Assembly: GCA_947494825.1 (NCBI GenBank)
Contig: CANLWN010000004.1
Span: forward strand, 1 to 64,000
From: an uncultured Flavobacteriaceae bacterium
GTDB taxonomy: Bacteria > Bacteroidota > Bacteroidia > Flavobacteriales > Flavobacteriaceae
Length of the DNA stretch: 64,000 bases
Direction of reading: 5' to 3'
How positions within the stretch are numbered: the first letter of the stretch is position 1; each line of letters starts with the position of its first letter. Below, piece by piece: positions 25,877 through 33,782 of the stretch. The position numbers and the translations under genes are program-made. The notes under the pieces were generated by a model. The model had not been told where the DNA came from, made no database searches, and worked only from the letters and a program-made list of their open reading frames with translations.

Positions 25877-26094
25877 GGGTAATTCCCAGGATTTGCGGGA
25901 TATCCCGTTCAGATATCCGGGCCCGGTAATTCCAAGGATGTTCCAACTGCCGTAAACAACAGTTCAGGGCTTGTTTCGACAATCAGCCTGTTTTCCTTTT
26001 AGCAAAAAAGACCAGGCGCCTACTTTTGTTCCCGGCTATAGGGTTCAAAAGCTTAACCAAAGATGGATAAATAGTTAAAAAAATGTAAAACCTT

Positions 26095-26122
26095 GGAAAC
26101 TTTAAATGTTTTTAAAGTTTCC
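26095..26122. promoter_or_regulatory. 28-bp operator palindrome of the efflux operon
   Basis: GGAAACTTTAAA and TTTAAAGTTTCC are perfect 12-bp inverted arms around TGTT. It lies just upstream of a -7 element and covers the -33 position, which suits repression by the TetR protein encoded first in the operon. Confidence 0.85.
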
Positions 26123-26127
26123 ATCGT

Positions 26128-26135
26128 TATATTTG
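26128..26135 (+). promoter_or_regulatory. -7 promoter element of the efflux operon
   Basis: TATATTTG matches TANNTTTG. The -33 region falls inside the 28-bp palindrome and has no exact TTG. The transcript would have a leader of about 110 bases before the TetR start, including the hairpin at 26204-26219. Confidence 0.6.
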
Positions 26136-26203
26136 TGCCTTTATGAAATGAGCCGTACCAATTTTGGAAACCAATCCAAATGATGGTTGGCGAATTACAC
26201 CGG

Positions 26204-26219
26204 CCTGCCGTAGGGCAGG
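26204..26219. repeat. Short GC-rich hairpin in the efflux operon leader
   Basis: CCTGCC-GTAG-GGCAGG is a perfect small hairpin ending one base before an in-frame ATG at 26221. CCTGCC words also occur in the palindromic element at 33.0 kb, so it may be a fragment of a dispersed repeat. Confidence 0.55.
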
Positions 26220-26250
26220 TATGACCGATAAAGCATATAAATATGACCAG

Positions 26251-26856
26251 ATGAAAGAAAAAATCCTGGAAAAAGCCACGGACCTTTTTTTGAACCTCGG
26301 GTTCAAAAGCGTTACCATGGACGATCTGGCCAACGAAATGGGCATTTCCAAAAAAACGATCTACGCCCACTTTGAGAACAAGACCAGATTGGTGGAGGAA
26401 AGTACCATGCATCTTTTTTTTCTTATCTCGCACGGCATTGACCATATATCGGCGCTTAAAAAAAATCCCATAGAGGAGCTATACGAAATAAAGAAGTTCG
26501 TTATGCTGCATTTAAAGAACGAAAAATCCTCTCCCCAGTATCAGTTACAAAAGTATTACCCCAAAATTTATGAGACCCTGAGGGACAAGCAATATGAGGT
26601 GATGCAGGATTGTGTCAAGGACAACGTTAAAAGAGGAATAGAACTGGGCATCTATAGGGAGAACCTCAATATCGACTTCGTGTCGCGAATCTATTTTTCG
26701 GGTGCCATAAGCATAAAGGATTACCGGCTTTTCCCAGTAAATACCTTTCCCATCGCGAAGTTGCAGGATTACTTTTTGGAATACCACCTTCGCGGAATCG
26801 TTACGCCAAAGGGAAGGAAAATTTTAAACTCGATCATCAATTCAAATCAGGAATAA
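26251..26856 (+). CDS. TetR family repressor of the efflux operon
   Basis: 201 residues with an N-terminal helix-turn-helix (K-I-L-E-K-A-T-D-L-F-L-N-L-G-F, D-D-L-A-N-E-M-G-I-S-K-K-T-I-Y-A-H-F). ATG 26251 puts the first HTH helix at the very N-terminus as is usual; ATG 26221 and 26164 are in frame but add unrelated residues. It ends one base before the tolC-type gene. The large palindrome over the promoter indicates that it represses its own operon until an inducer, likely a pump substrate, binds. Confidence 0.92.
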   Translation: MKEKILEKATDLFLNLGFKSVTMDDLANEMGISKKTIYAHFENKTRLVEESTMHLFFLISHGIDHISALKKNPIEELYEIKKFVMLHLKNEKSSPQYQLQKYYPKIYETLRDKQYEVMQDCVKDNVKRGIELGIYRENLNIDFVSRIYFSGAISIKDYRLFPVNTFPIAKLQDYFLEYHLRGIVTPKGRKILNSIINSNQE

Positions 26857-26857
26857 C

Positions 26858-28189
26858 ATGAGAAACTTTTTTTTCATTTGCTTTTCATTAGTGTTGGGTA
26901 CCTTAGGATATACTCAGGAGCCACCACGCACGTTTACCTTGGAGGAGGCCATTGCCTATGCCCTGGAAAACAATTATAGCGCTATTAATGCAAATCGGGA
27001 GTTGATAGATGCCCAAAAGCAAAAGTGGGAAACCATCGCTTCAGGATTGCCTCAGATAGAGGGAACCATTAACTATCAGAACCAGTTGAAACAACCGGTA
27101 ACGCAGATTCCGGCGGAATTTTTCGGTGGGGAACCGGGTACCTTTCAAGAGGTGGTTTTCGGACAGGCACAGCAGGCTACCGCAACCGCCACTTTAAGGC
27201 AGCAGATATTCGACGGGTCCTATATTGTTGGGGTCCAAGCCACCAGAGCCTTTATAAGTTTCAGCGCCAATAACAAGGAAAAGACCGATCAAGATGTACG
27301 ATTGGCCGTGGTAGAAGCATATGGCAATGTGCTGCTCGCCAAGGAGAACGTGGCCATTCTGGAAAACAACAAGGCCACCTTGGAAAAAAACCTTTTTGAA
27401 ACGCAAAAAATATTTGAAAACGGTCTTGGGGACGAAGAGAGCGTTGAACAATTACAGATTACGCTGTCCCAAATAAACAATCAGCTAAAAAATGGTATTC
27501 GCTTAAAAGGGATTACCCGGCAAATGTTGAACCTGGTCATGGGACTGCCCATTGACTCGCCCACAGAACCCATTGAAAATTTGGACGCCCTGGCACAACA
27601 ACAGATCGATTTGGGACTCTTGGACACCACCTTGAACATAGAGAACAATGTGGACTATAAATTGGCCTATAACCTAAATGAACAAAGGTTTTTTGAACTA
27701 AAGCTGGCCAAGAGTCGAGCCTTGCCCACACTGAATGCCTTTGTAAACTACGGGGCATCGGCCTTTAGCGACAATTTTGATTTTTTAAGCAACCAAACCT
27801 GGTTCGAGTCTTCGGTACTAGGTTTCGATCTTAAAATTCCCATTTTTAGTTCCTTGGGAAGAAGTGCCAGTACCCAACGGGCCAAAATTGCCCTGGAGCA
27901 GGCCAAGACACAGCTTTCGGAAGCTACCGAAAGTATTCGCCTGCAATTGGAAAGGGCCAAAAGCGATTATACCCTGTCCATTGAACAATACGAAACGGCA
28001 AAGGCCAACCTGGATCTGGCCGAACGTATCGAGAAAAAGAACCAGATCAAATATTTTGAAGGTATCGCCACCAGTTTTGAGCTTAGACAGGCACAGACAC
28101 AACTGTATTCCACACAACAGGAGTACCTACAATCCATGGTAGACGTGATCAATAGAAAAACAGAGGTGGAAACCATTTTGAACAACTAA
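26858..28189 (+). CDS. TolC family outer-membrane efflux protein
   Basis: 443 residues with a signal peptide (cleavage near G-Y-T-Q). It shows the TolC layout of two internally repeated coiled-coil halves, including the F-T-L-E-E-A-I-A-Y-A-L-E-N-N opening typical of these proteins and long Gln/Glu/Ala-rich helices (E-Q-A-K-T-Q-L-S-E-A-T-E-S). It forms the outer-membrane exit duct for the RND pump encoded downstream. Gap to the adaptor is 41 bp. Confidence 0.94.
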   Translation: MRNFFFICFSLVLGTLGYTQEPPRTFTLEEAIAYALENNYSAINANRELIDAQKQKWETIASGLPQIEGTINYQNQLKQPVTQIPAEFFGGEPGTFQEVVFGQAQQATATATLRQQIFDGSYIVGVQATRAFISFSANNKEKTDQDVRLAVVEAYGNVLLAKENVAILENNKATLEKNLFETQKIFENGLGDEESVEQLQITLSQINNQLKNGIRLKGITRQMLNLVMGLPIDSPTEPIENLDALAQQQIDLGLLDTTLNIENNVDYKLAYNLNEQRFFELKLAKSRALPTLNAFVNYGASAFSDNFDFLSNQTWFESSVLGFDLKIPIFSSLGRSASTQRAKIALEQAKTQLSEATESIRLQLERAKSDYTLSIEQYETAKANLDLAERIEKKNQIKYFEGIATSFELRQAQTQLYSTQQEYLQSMVDVINRKTEVETILNN

Positions 28190-28230
28190 AACATCAACAT
28201 AAAACGATATCAACCCGTAAAAAATCCATT

Positions 28231-29403
28231 ATGAAAAAAATAGTGTACCTCTTCATCACAGCCATCGTACTTTCCTCCTGTGGAAACGGCGATCAAAAAT
28301 CTGTGGACAGCCTTATTACGGAGGGCGACCTCGATGCGCTGAGGGAAAAAAAGGCCGAGATTTCAGAGCGACAAAAAGTACTCGAAAATGAAATCAGATT
28401 ATTGGATTCGGTCATCAATTCAAAGGACAAGAACAAAAAATTGCCCTTGGTCAGCATCATCGAAGCAAAGACCCAGAAGTTTAACCATTACCTGGAACTG
28501 CAAGGCGATGTAATGACCAAACAGAACGTGCTCATCTATCCGGAAATGGCGGGAACGCTTTTGCGCGTTTATGTTACGGAAGGGCAAAGCGTACGAAAAG
28601 GACAGCTTTTGGCGAGCATTGACGATGGCGGAATGACCAGTCAGTTACAACAGTTGAAGACCCAGGCCGCCCTGGCAAAGACCACTTTTGAACGTCAAAA
28701 AAGATTATGGGAACAAAAAATAGGCTCAGAAATCCAGTACCTACAGGCCAAGGCAGACTATGAAGCTCAGGGTAATACCGTAAAACAATTACAGAGCCAA
28801 TTGGCCAAGTCGTCCATTAGAGCCCCTTTCTCAGGAATTATCGATGACGTCATAAAGGATCAGGGTACCGTGGTATCACCAGGGCCCGGTTCGGAGGTTT
28901 TCAGGATTGTAAACCTGTCCAACATGTATATTGATGTGGAGGTGCCGGAAAGCTATCTGGGCAGTGTTACCAAAGATCGGGAAGTAAAGGTCTATTTTCC
29001 GGTATTGGGCGATAGTGTTACCACCAAGATTCGAGAAACCGGGAACTTTATCAATCCTAGCAACCGTTCCTTTCGGGTAGAAATTCCCGTTCCCAATACC
29101 AAGGGCCAAATCAAACCCAATCTGACCGCCAAGGTGCAGATCAACGATTATACCCAGGAAGCCGCCATTCTTATCCCGCAAAGCGTAATTTCTGAAAATG
29201 CGGAGGGCGAGCAATACGTTTACGTGGTCAGTGATGAAAGCGAGGAGGCCATTGCCACTGCTACCAAGAGCATTATCACCACGGGGAAAACACAGGGCGA
29301 TATTGTTGAGGTACTTACGGGTATTGAAAATGGTGACAACATCATTACCGAAGGTGCAAGAAGTGTAAAGGACGGGCAAGAAGTCAAAATTATAAAAGGA
29401 TAG
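28231..29403 (+). CDS. RND efflux periplasmic adaptor (MFP) lipoprotein
   Basis: 390 residues. Lipobox L-S-S-C anchors it in the inner membrane. A coiled coil (about residues 30-65) precedes the biotinyl-lipoyl halves (G-T-L-L-R-V-Y-V-T-E-G-Q-S-V-R-K-G-Q-L-L and I-R-A-P-F-S-G-I-I-D). A helical hairpin and beta-barrel and membrane-proximal domains follow. The N-terminal coiled coil before the lipoyl domain is an extra compared with AcrA. It ends 3 bp before the permease gene. Confidence 0.94.
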   Translation: MKKIVYLFITAIVLSSCGNGDQKSVDSLITEGDLDALREKKAEISERQKVLENEIRLLDSVINSKDKNKKLPLVSIIEAKTQKFNHYLELQGDVMTKQNVLIYPEMAGTLLRVYVTEGQSVRKGQLLASIDDGGMTSQLQQLKTQAALAKTTFERQKRLWEQKIGSEIQYLQAKADYEAQGNTVKQLQSQLAKSSIRAPFSGIIDDVIKDQGTVVSPGPGSEVFRIVNLSNMYIDVEVPESYLGSVTKDREVKVYFPVLGDSVTTKIRETGNFINPSNRSFRVEIPVPNTKGQIKPNLTAKVQINDYTQEAAILIPQSVISENAEGEQYVYVVSDESEEAIATATKSIITTGKTQGDIVEVLTGIENGDNIITEGARSVKDGQEVKIIKG

Positions 29404-29406
29404 GCT

Positions 29407-32400
29407 ATGAGCAAGCAAGAGAAAAACGCCAATAAGGAATTTCGACTGTCCTCATGGGCCATTGATAATCCTTCGGTCATTTATGTGATGATCGGTATCT
29501 TCTTTTTGGTAGGGTTGTCTTCCTACTTTTCCATGCCACGGGAAGATTTTCCAGAGGTTAAGGAGACCAAAATCTACATCAGCACCCTTTATCCCGGGAA
29601 CACCGCGGAGGATATAGAACGATTGATCACCGACCCCCTGGAGGACAAGCTCAAGAACGTGAGCAACCTCGTAGAGATTACCTCTACCTCCCAGGAAGAT
29701 TACTCCATGATCATCGTGGAGTTCGATGAGGATGTTACGGTCGAAGGTGCCAAGCAGAAGGTAAAGGACGAGGTAGATAGCGAAAAGGCTGGGGAGGACT
29801 GGCCCATTTTCAACGGCGCAAAGGTAGAGCCCAATGTGTTCGATCTTAACCTGTCCGAGTCCTTTCCCATTATGAACGTGAACCTTACCGGCGATTATCC
29901 GGTGGAACGGTTGAAGGAGTTCGGTGAATATCTCGAAGATGAAATTGAGGATCTGCCACAGATAAAGGAAGTGGACATTCGCGGGGCACAGGAAAAGGAA
30001 GTGGAAGTGGCGGTGGACATTTATCAGATGATGGCGGCCAAGGTGAGTTTTGAGGATGTCATCAGTGCCATCAACAATGGTAACACTACCATTTCGGCGG
30101 GCAACCTGATTACCAGCGGACAAAGAAGGACCATCCGTATCCTTGGGGAAATACAAGACCCCAAAGAACTGCAGGACTTTGTGGTGAAGTCCGAAGACGG
30201 GGCGGTCTACCTAAAGGACATCGCCCAGGTCTCCTTCAAGGAAGAGGACAAGACCACCTATGCCCGGGAAAAGGGTCAAAGTGTGGTAATGCTCGATATT
30301 AAAAAGCGCTCCGGCAAGAACATGATCGAGGCCGCCGACCAGATTCGGGCCATCGTAGCGGATGCCAAGGCCAACTATTTCCCGCAAGACCTTGCCATTA
30401 CCATTGCCAACGATTCCTCTAGCCGAACGTTGAACCAAGTGGACGACCTAGTGAACAATATCATTTTTGGGATTATTCTGGTGGTCACGGTCCTCATGTT
30501 TTTCCTAGGCTTTAGAAATGCCTTGTTTGTGGGCTTCGCCATTCCCATGTCCATGTTCATGTCGTTCATGATCATCTCTGCCATTGGCTATACGCTGAAC
30601 ACCATGATCCTTTTTGGATTGATCATGGGGCTGGGCATGCTGGTAGACAACGGGGTTGTGGTGGTAGAAAACGTATATCGATTGATGGAGAAAGAAGGCA
30701 TGTCCCGTAAGGAGGCCACCAAAAAAGGGATTGGCGAAATCGCGTTCCCGATCATTATTTCCACGGCCACCACAGTGGCAGCCTTTGTGCCCTTGGGCCT
30801 ATGGCCGGGAATCATGGGCGAGTTCATGAAGTTCTTCCCCATTACACTCTCCATTGTTTTGGGATCCTCCCTCTTTGTGGCCATCTTTATGAATTCCATG
30901 TTGGTTTCCAGCTTTATGGAACTGGGCGAAAAGGTATTGACCCTAAAACAATTGCTCCGCATAACGGCGCTGTTGGGAGGTTTCGGAATCTTTATCATGA
31001 TTGTAGGGGGAGCCATGCGCGGTTTGGGGACCTTGATGCTTCTGGTGGCCGCTATGTTCTGGGTATACAAGTACCTGCTGAAAAAATGGGCGTTGCGATT
31101 CCAAAAAAACACACTGGTCCGATTTGAGAACTGGTACGAAAGACGCATACAACATGCGCTCCGAGGTAGAAATGTCTACTGGTATTTTGGGGTAACCGTA
31201 CTGTTATTGGTAAGTGCTTTTATGTTCTTTGGGATGTCTTTGAAGAGCCAACGCACCAAGGTGGAGTTTTTCCCTGACAATACCCCTAACGAGGTGTATG
31301 TCTACATAGAATATCCTCAGGGAACGGCCATTGAAAAGACGAACGGGATTACCAAGGACATCGAAAAAAGGGTATATGCCATAGCCGATGCAGAACCCTA
31401 TCTCAGTGGAGACCATAATTTCTTGGTAGAATCCAGTGTTTCCCAGGTAGGGAAAGGTGCCGAGAATCCCTTTACCGAAGGTGGTTCCGCGGCCGAAATG
31501 CCCCATAGGGGCAAGATTACCATCTCTATGCGGGAGTATAAATATCGCGACGGGATGGATACGGAACTTTTGCGCAAGGAGATTCAGGATGGCCTTAAGG
31601 GCATTTATCCCGGTGTAGAGGTTTCCGTGGAAAAGGATGCCGTAGGACCTCCTGCGGGCTATCCCATAAACATTGAAATTGAAGGCAAGGATTATGACAC
31701 CTTGATCAATACGGCCGAGCGCATGCGTAACTTCCTTAATGGCAAGAGCATTGCCGGTATCGAGGAATTGAAGATCGATGTCAACAAAGGGAAACCCAGT
31801 ATGCAAGTGGTAGTCGACCGTAAAAAAGCCGGAGAACTCGGCGTGGCCGTGGGCCAGGTAGGCCAACAATTACGACGTGCACTTTTCGGGGACAAGGCCG
31901 GTATTTACAAAAAGGACGGGGAGGACTACGATATCAATGTGCGGTTCAATGAAGATCTACGCTACAATACAAGTGCTCTATTCAACCAGAATATTATTTT
32001 CAGGGACCAAGCCTCAGGCCAGATCAAGGAAATTCCGGTTTCGGCGGTGGCTACCCAGCGCAATACCTCTTCCTTTAGCGCGATCAAACATAAGGATACC
32101 AAACGTGTGGTTACCGTGTATTCCGGACTGCAGCCCGGATTTACCGATGCCGGTGCCATCGTGGCCGAGATCCAAAAGGAAATGGAAGAATTCAAAGGTC
32201 TGCCGCAAGGGGTTAAGATCGACTATACCGGCCAGATTGAGGAACAGAACAAACAGATGCAGTTCCTAATGGGCGCATTCTTTGCGGGACTGGGCCTCAT
32301 TATGTTGATCTTGATCTTCCAGTTTGGGGGCATCTCCAAACCCGCCATTATTATGATGGCCATTTTCCTGAGTTTTATCGGGGTCTTTGGTGGATTGATC

Positions 32401-32910
32401 CTTACCGGCTGGCCCTTTGTCATCATGATGACCATGATGGGTATCATTTCCTTGGCGGGAATCGTGGTGAACAACGGAGTGGTGCTGCTGGATTATACAC
32501 AGATTTTGATCGACCGTAAAAAGGTGGCCCTGGGGATGTCCGATGATGAATTATTGTCCAGGGAACAGGTCACGGAGGTCATCGTTAAAAGTGGAAAGGC
32601 CAGGTTGCGTCCGGTAATCCTTACCGCCATTACCACGGTTTTAGGGCTTATCCCGCTGGCCATTGGTCTAAACATCGATTTCTTTTCGCTCTTCTCCCAA
32701 TTTGATCCCAAGGTTTATATCGGGGGCGATAATGTGATTTTTTGGGGACCCCTGGCCTGGACCGTGATATTCGGGCTGATCGTAGCCACCTTTTTGACCT
32801 TAATCATTGTTCCCGTGCTGTTCAATATCGTATACCGATTAAAACTTCGTATCCGGGGTAGCCGAAAAGGTGATAAGCAAACAAAAAAGGTCATTGATAT
32901 AGCGGCTTAG
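29407..32910 (+). CDS. RND superfamily efflux permease (AcrB/HAE1-like)
   Basis: 1167 residues, about 120 longer than AcrB. It has the standard plan: N-terminal helix, large periplasmic loop, helices 2-6, second loop, C-terminal helices. Motifs such as G-L-I-M-G-L-G-M-L-V-D-N-G-V-V-V-V-E-N carry the proton-relay Asp. The extra length includes a hydrophobic stretch at about residues 512-560 (T-L-K-Q-L-L-R-I-T-A-L-L-G-G-F... and M-L-L-V-A-A-M-F-W) that would add two helices in the cytoplasmic linker. Sub-families of this type export drugs, dyes or lipids; the substrate is not deducible. Confidence 0.95.
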   Translation: MSKQEKNANKEFRLSSWAIDNPSVIYVMIGIFFLVGLSSYFSMPREDFPEVKETKIYISTLYPGNTAEDIERLITDPLEDKLKNVSNLVEITSTSQEDYSMIIVEFDEDVTVEGAKQKVKDEVDSEKAGEDWPIFNGAKVEPNVFDLNLSESFPIMNVNLTGDYPVERLKEFGEYLEDEIEDLPQIKEVDIRGAQEKEVEVAVDIYQMMAAKVSFEDVISAINNGNTTISAGNLITSGQRRTIRILGEIQDPKELQDFVVKSEDGAVYLKDIAQVSFKEEDKTTYAREKGQSVVMLDIKKRSGKNMIEAADQIRAIVADAKANYFPQDLAITIANDSSSRTLNQVDDLVNNIIFGIILVVTVLMFFLGFRNALFVGFAIPMSMFMSFMIISAIGYTLNTMILFGLIMGLGMLVDNGVVVVENVYRLMEKEGMSRKEATKKGIGEIAFPIIISTATTVAAFVPLGLWPGIMGEFMKFFPITLSIVLGSSLFVAIFMNSMLVSSFMELGEKVLTLKQLLRITALLGGFGIFIMIVGGAMRGLGTLMLLVAAMFWVYKYLLKKWALRFQKNTLVRFENWYERRIQHALRGRNVYWYFGVTVLLLVSAFMFFGMSLKSQRTKVEFFPDNTPNEVYVYIEYPQGTAIEKTNGITKDIEKRVYAIADAEPYLSGDHNFLVESSVSQVGKGAENPFTEGGSAAEMPHRGKITISMREYKYRDGMDTELLRKEIQDGLKGIYPGVEVSVEKDAVGPPAGYPINIEIEGKDYDTLINTAERMRNFLNGKSIAGIEELKIDVNKGKPSMQVVVDRKKAGELGVAVGQVGQQLRRALFGDKAGIYKKDGEDYDINVRFNEDLRYNTSALFNQNIIFRDQASGQIKEIPVSAVATQRNTSSFSAIKHKDTKRVVTVYSGLQPGFTDAGAIVAEIQKEMEEFKGLPQGVKIDYTGQIEEQNKQMQFLMGAFFAGLGLIMLILIFQFGGISKPAIIMMAIFLSFIGVFGGLILTGWPFVIMMTMMGIISLAGIVVNNGVVLLDYTQILIDRKKVALGMSDDELLSREQVTEVIVKSGKARLRPVILTAITTVLGLIPLAIGLNIDFFSLFSQFDPKVYIGGDNVIFWGPLAWTVIFGLIVATFLTLIIVPVLFNIVYRLKLRIRGSRKGDKQTKKVIDIAA

Positions 32911-32946
32911 TCCTGATTGATAGCACCGTAGCAAGGAAGAGGTTGT

Positions 32947-33114
32947 TTGAAAAGTATTAAAAAACAAAGTTGTCACATCGAGCGCCCGCCTCCCCAAGTC
33001 TCGTACGGAGGGCAGGCAGTCGAGATGTCTTAAAATTAAGACCCTACAAAGTTCTCGACAGCCTGCCTGCCTCGGGCACGGCGCTCGAACAGACATCTAA
33101 GTACTTTTCGAAGA
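32947..33114. repeat. Nested palindromic intergenic element
   Basis: A 168-bp structure with several inverted layers. Outermost are GAAAAGTATT near 32949 and AAGTACTTTTC near 33100. Next come TCGAGCGC (32978-32985) and GCGCTCGA (33081-33088), then CAGTCGAGA (33017-33025) and TTCTCGACAG. At the centre is GTCTTAA-AA-TTAAGAC (33027-33042). Each arm is interrupted at the same point by a GC-rich CCTGCC-type insert. It lies between convergent genes (RND permease and the YwqK-type gene) and could also act as a terminator. Confidence 0.8.
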
Positions 33115-33147
33115 GTCTCATATTTTTTTTGTCCCAAGACGGGCTCG

Positions 33148-33495
33148 CTAGTTTACCACAACGCGTTTGGCCTTCTCCTTGGTAACGACCGCTGCAATTT
33201 TGCTGTCGGTATAGTTCACTTCCTTTAGGATATCCTCTTGCCAAAAAAGCCATTTGCCGGTACGCTTGCCTTGGATGTACTTACCCATAGCTATTTTTTT
33301 GCCCTCGGTATTGTACATTTTCCATTTTCCATGCAACTTTCCGTTTAGGAAGTATCCGGTTTGGGCCACCTTCCCATTCTCATGGAAATATGTAGCCTTG
33401 ATGTTATCCCCTTCCTTCTGGAACTGGGGTGCTATGTCCTGTGCATTTAGTCCTATGGAAAGCAGCCCTAGGGCCAATATTGCTAAAGTCTTCAT
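33148..33495 (-). CDS. Secreted YwqK/MORN-repeat type protein (1)
   Basis: 115 residues with a signal peptide (cleavage near L-N-A-Q). The body has repeats of the form Y-F-H-E-N-G-K-V-A-Q-T-G-Y-F-x-N-G-K-L-H-G-K-W-K-M-Y, typical of MORN-like YwqK proteins. In databases these are often labelled antitoxins, without evidence here of a toxin partner. A close paralogue is at 47888-48247. Both have a triple 11-bp-period repeat upstream, implying shared control, possibly by phosphate. Confidence 0.85.
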   Translation of the reverse strand: MKTLAILALGLLSIGLNAQDIAPQFQKEGDNIKATYFHENGKVAQTGYFLNGKLHGKWKMYNTEGKKIAMGKYIQGKRTGKWLFWQEDILKEVNYTDSKIAAVVTKEKAKRVVVN

Positions 33496-33540
33496 ATAAT
33501 CTGAGGTTTAAATTTTTATACGTACATAACATTAACATAA

Positions 33541-33548
33541 CAAATATA
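33541..33548 (-). promoter_or_regulatory. -7 element of YwqK-type gene 1
   Basis: TATATTTG on the minus strand matches TANNTTTG, 46 bp before the start codon. No TTG lies 17-19 bp upstream, as expected for a promoter needing an activator. Confidence 0.55.
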
Positions 33549-33577
33549 GGTTTATTCTGTTAAATTTTAATGTTCAA

Positions 33578-33605
33578 ATAACATTTAATTTACATTAAAT
33601 TTACA
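33578..33605. promoter_or_regulatory. PHO-box-like triple direct repeat (1)
   Basis: ATAACA (33578), TTTACA (33589) and TTTACA (33600) follow each other with exactly 11-bp period, with AT-only spacers. This fits the TTAACA-N5-TTAACA pattern bound by B. subtilis PhoP, and the 11-bp period of PhoB boxes generally. Read on the minus strand (the gene strand) it becomes three TGTAAAT-like heptamers with 4-bp spacers. The repeat starts 30 bp upstream of the -7 element. Confidence 0.5.
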
Positions 33606-33726
33606 TTAATCTTGTAACACATTGATACTAATATATTTATTAAATTTATCCATCTGGATAGATTAGCATCCATTAAGCCATGGCCGTCCTGTCCTTTTTA
33701 CCGCCTTTGCCCTAAATAAAAAGGAC

Positions 33727-33758
33727 AAAAAAGGAGGTTGTCTTTTTTGACAACCTCC
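33727..33758 (-). terminator. Rho-independent terminator of susCD
   Basis: On the minus strand GGAGGTTGTC (33758-33749) pairs with GACAACCTCC (33742-33733) around six A residues, and is followed by TTTTTTG. It lies 25 bp after the SusD stop. A second hairpin, GTCCTTTTTA (33691-33700) with TAAAAAGGAC (33717-33726), sits just beyond. Confidence 0.92.
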
Positions 33759-33782
33759 CATCTTACATAAGGTTTCTAAACC

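Noticed and set aside
33148-33495. Toxin-antitoxin system (YwqK family is often named antitoxin)
   Set aside because: No toxin gene lies beside either YwqK-type gene, and both proteins have signal peptides, which does not suit a cytoplasmic antitoxin.
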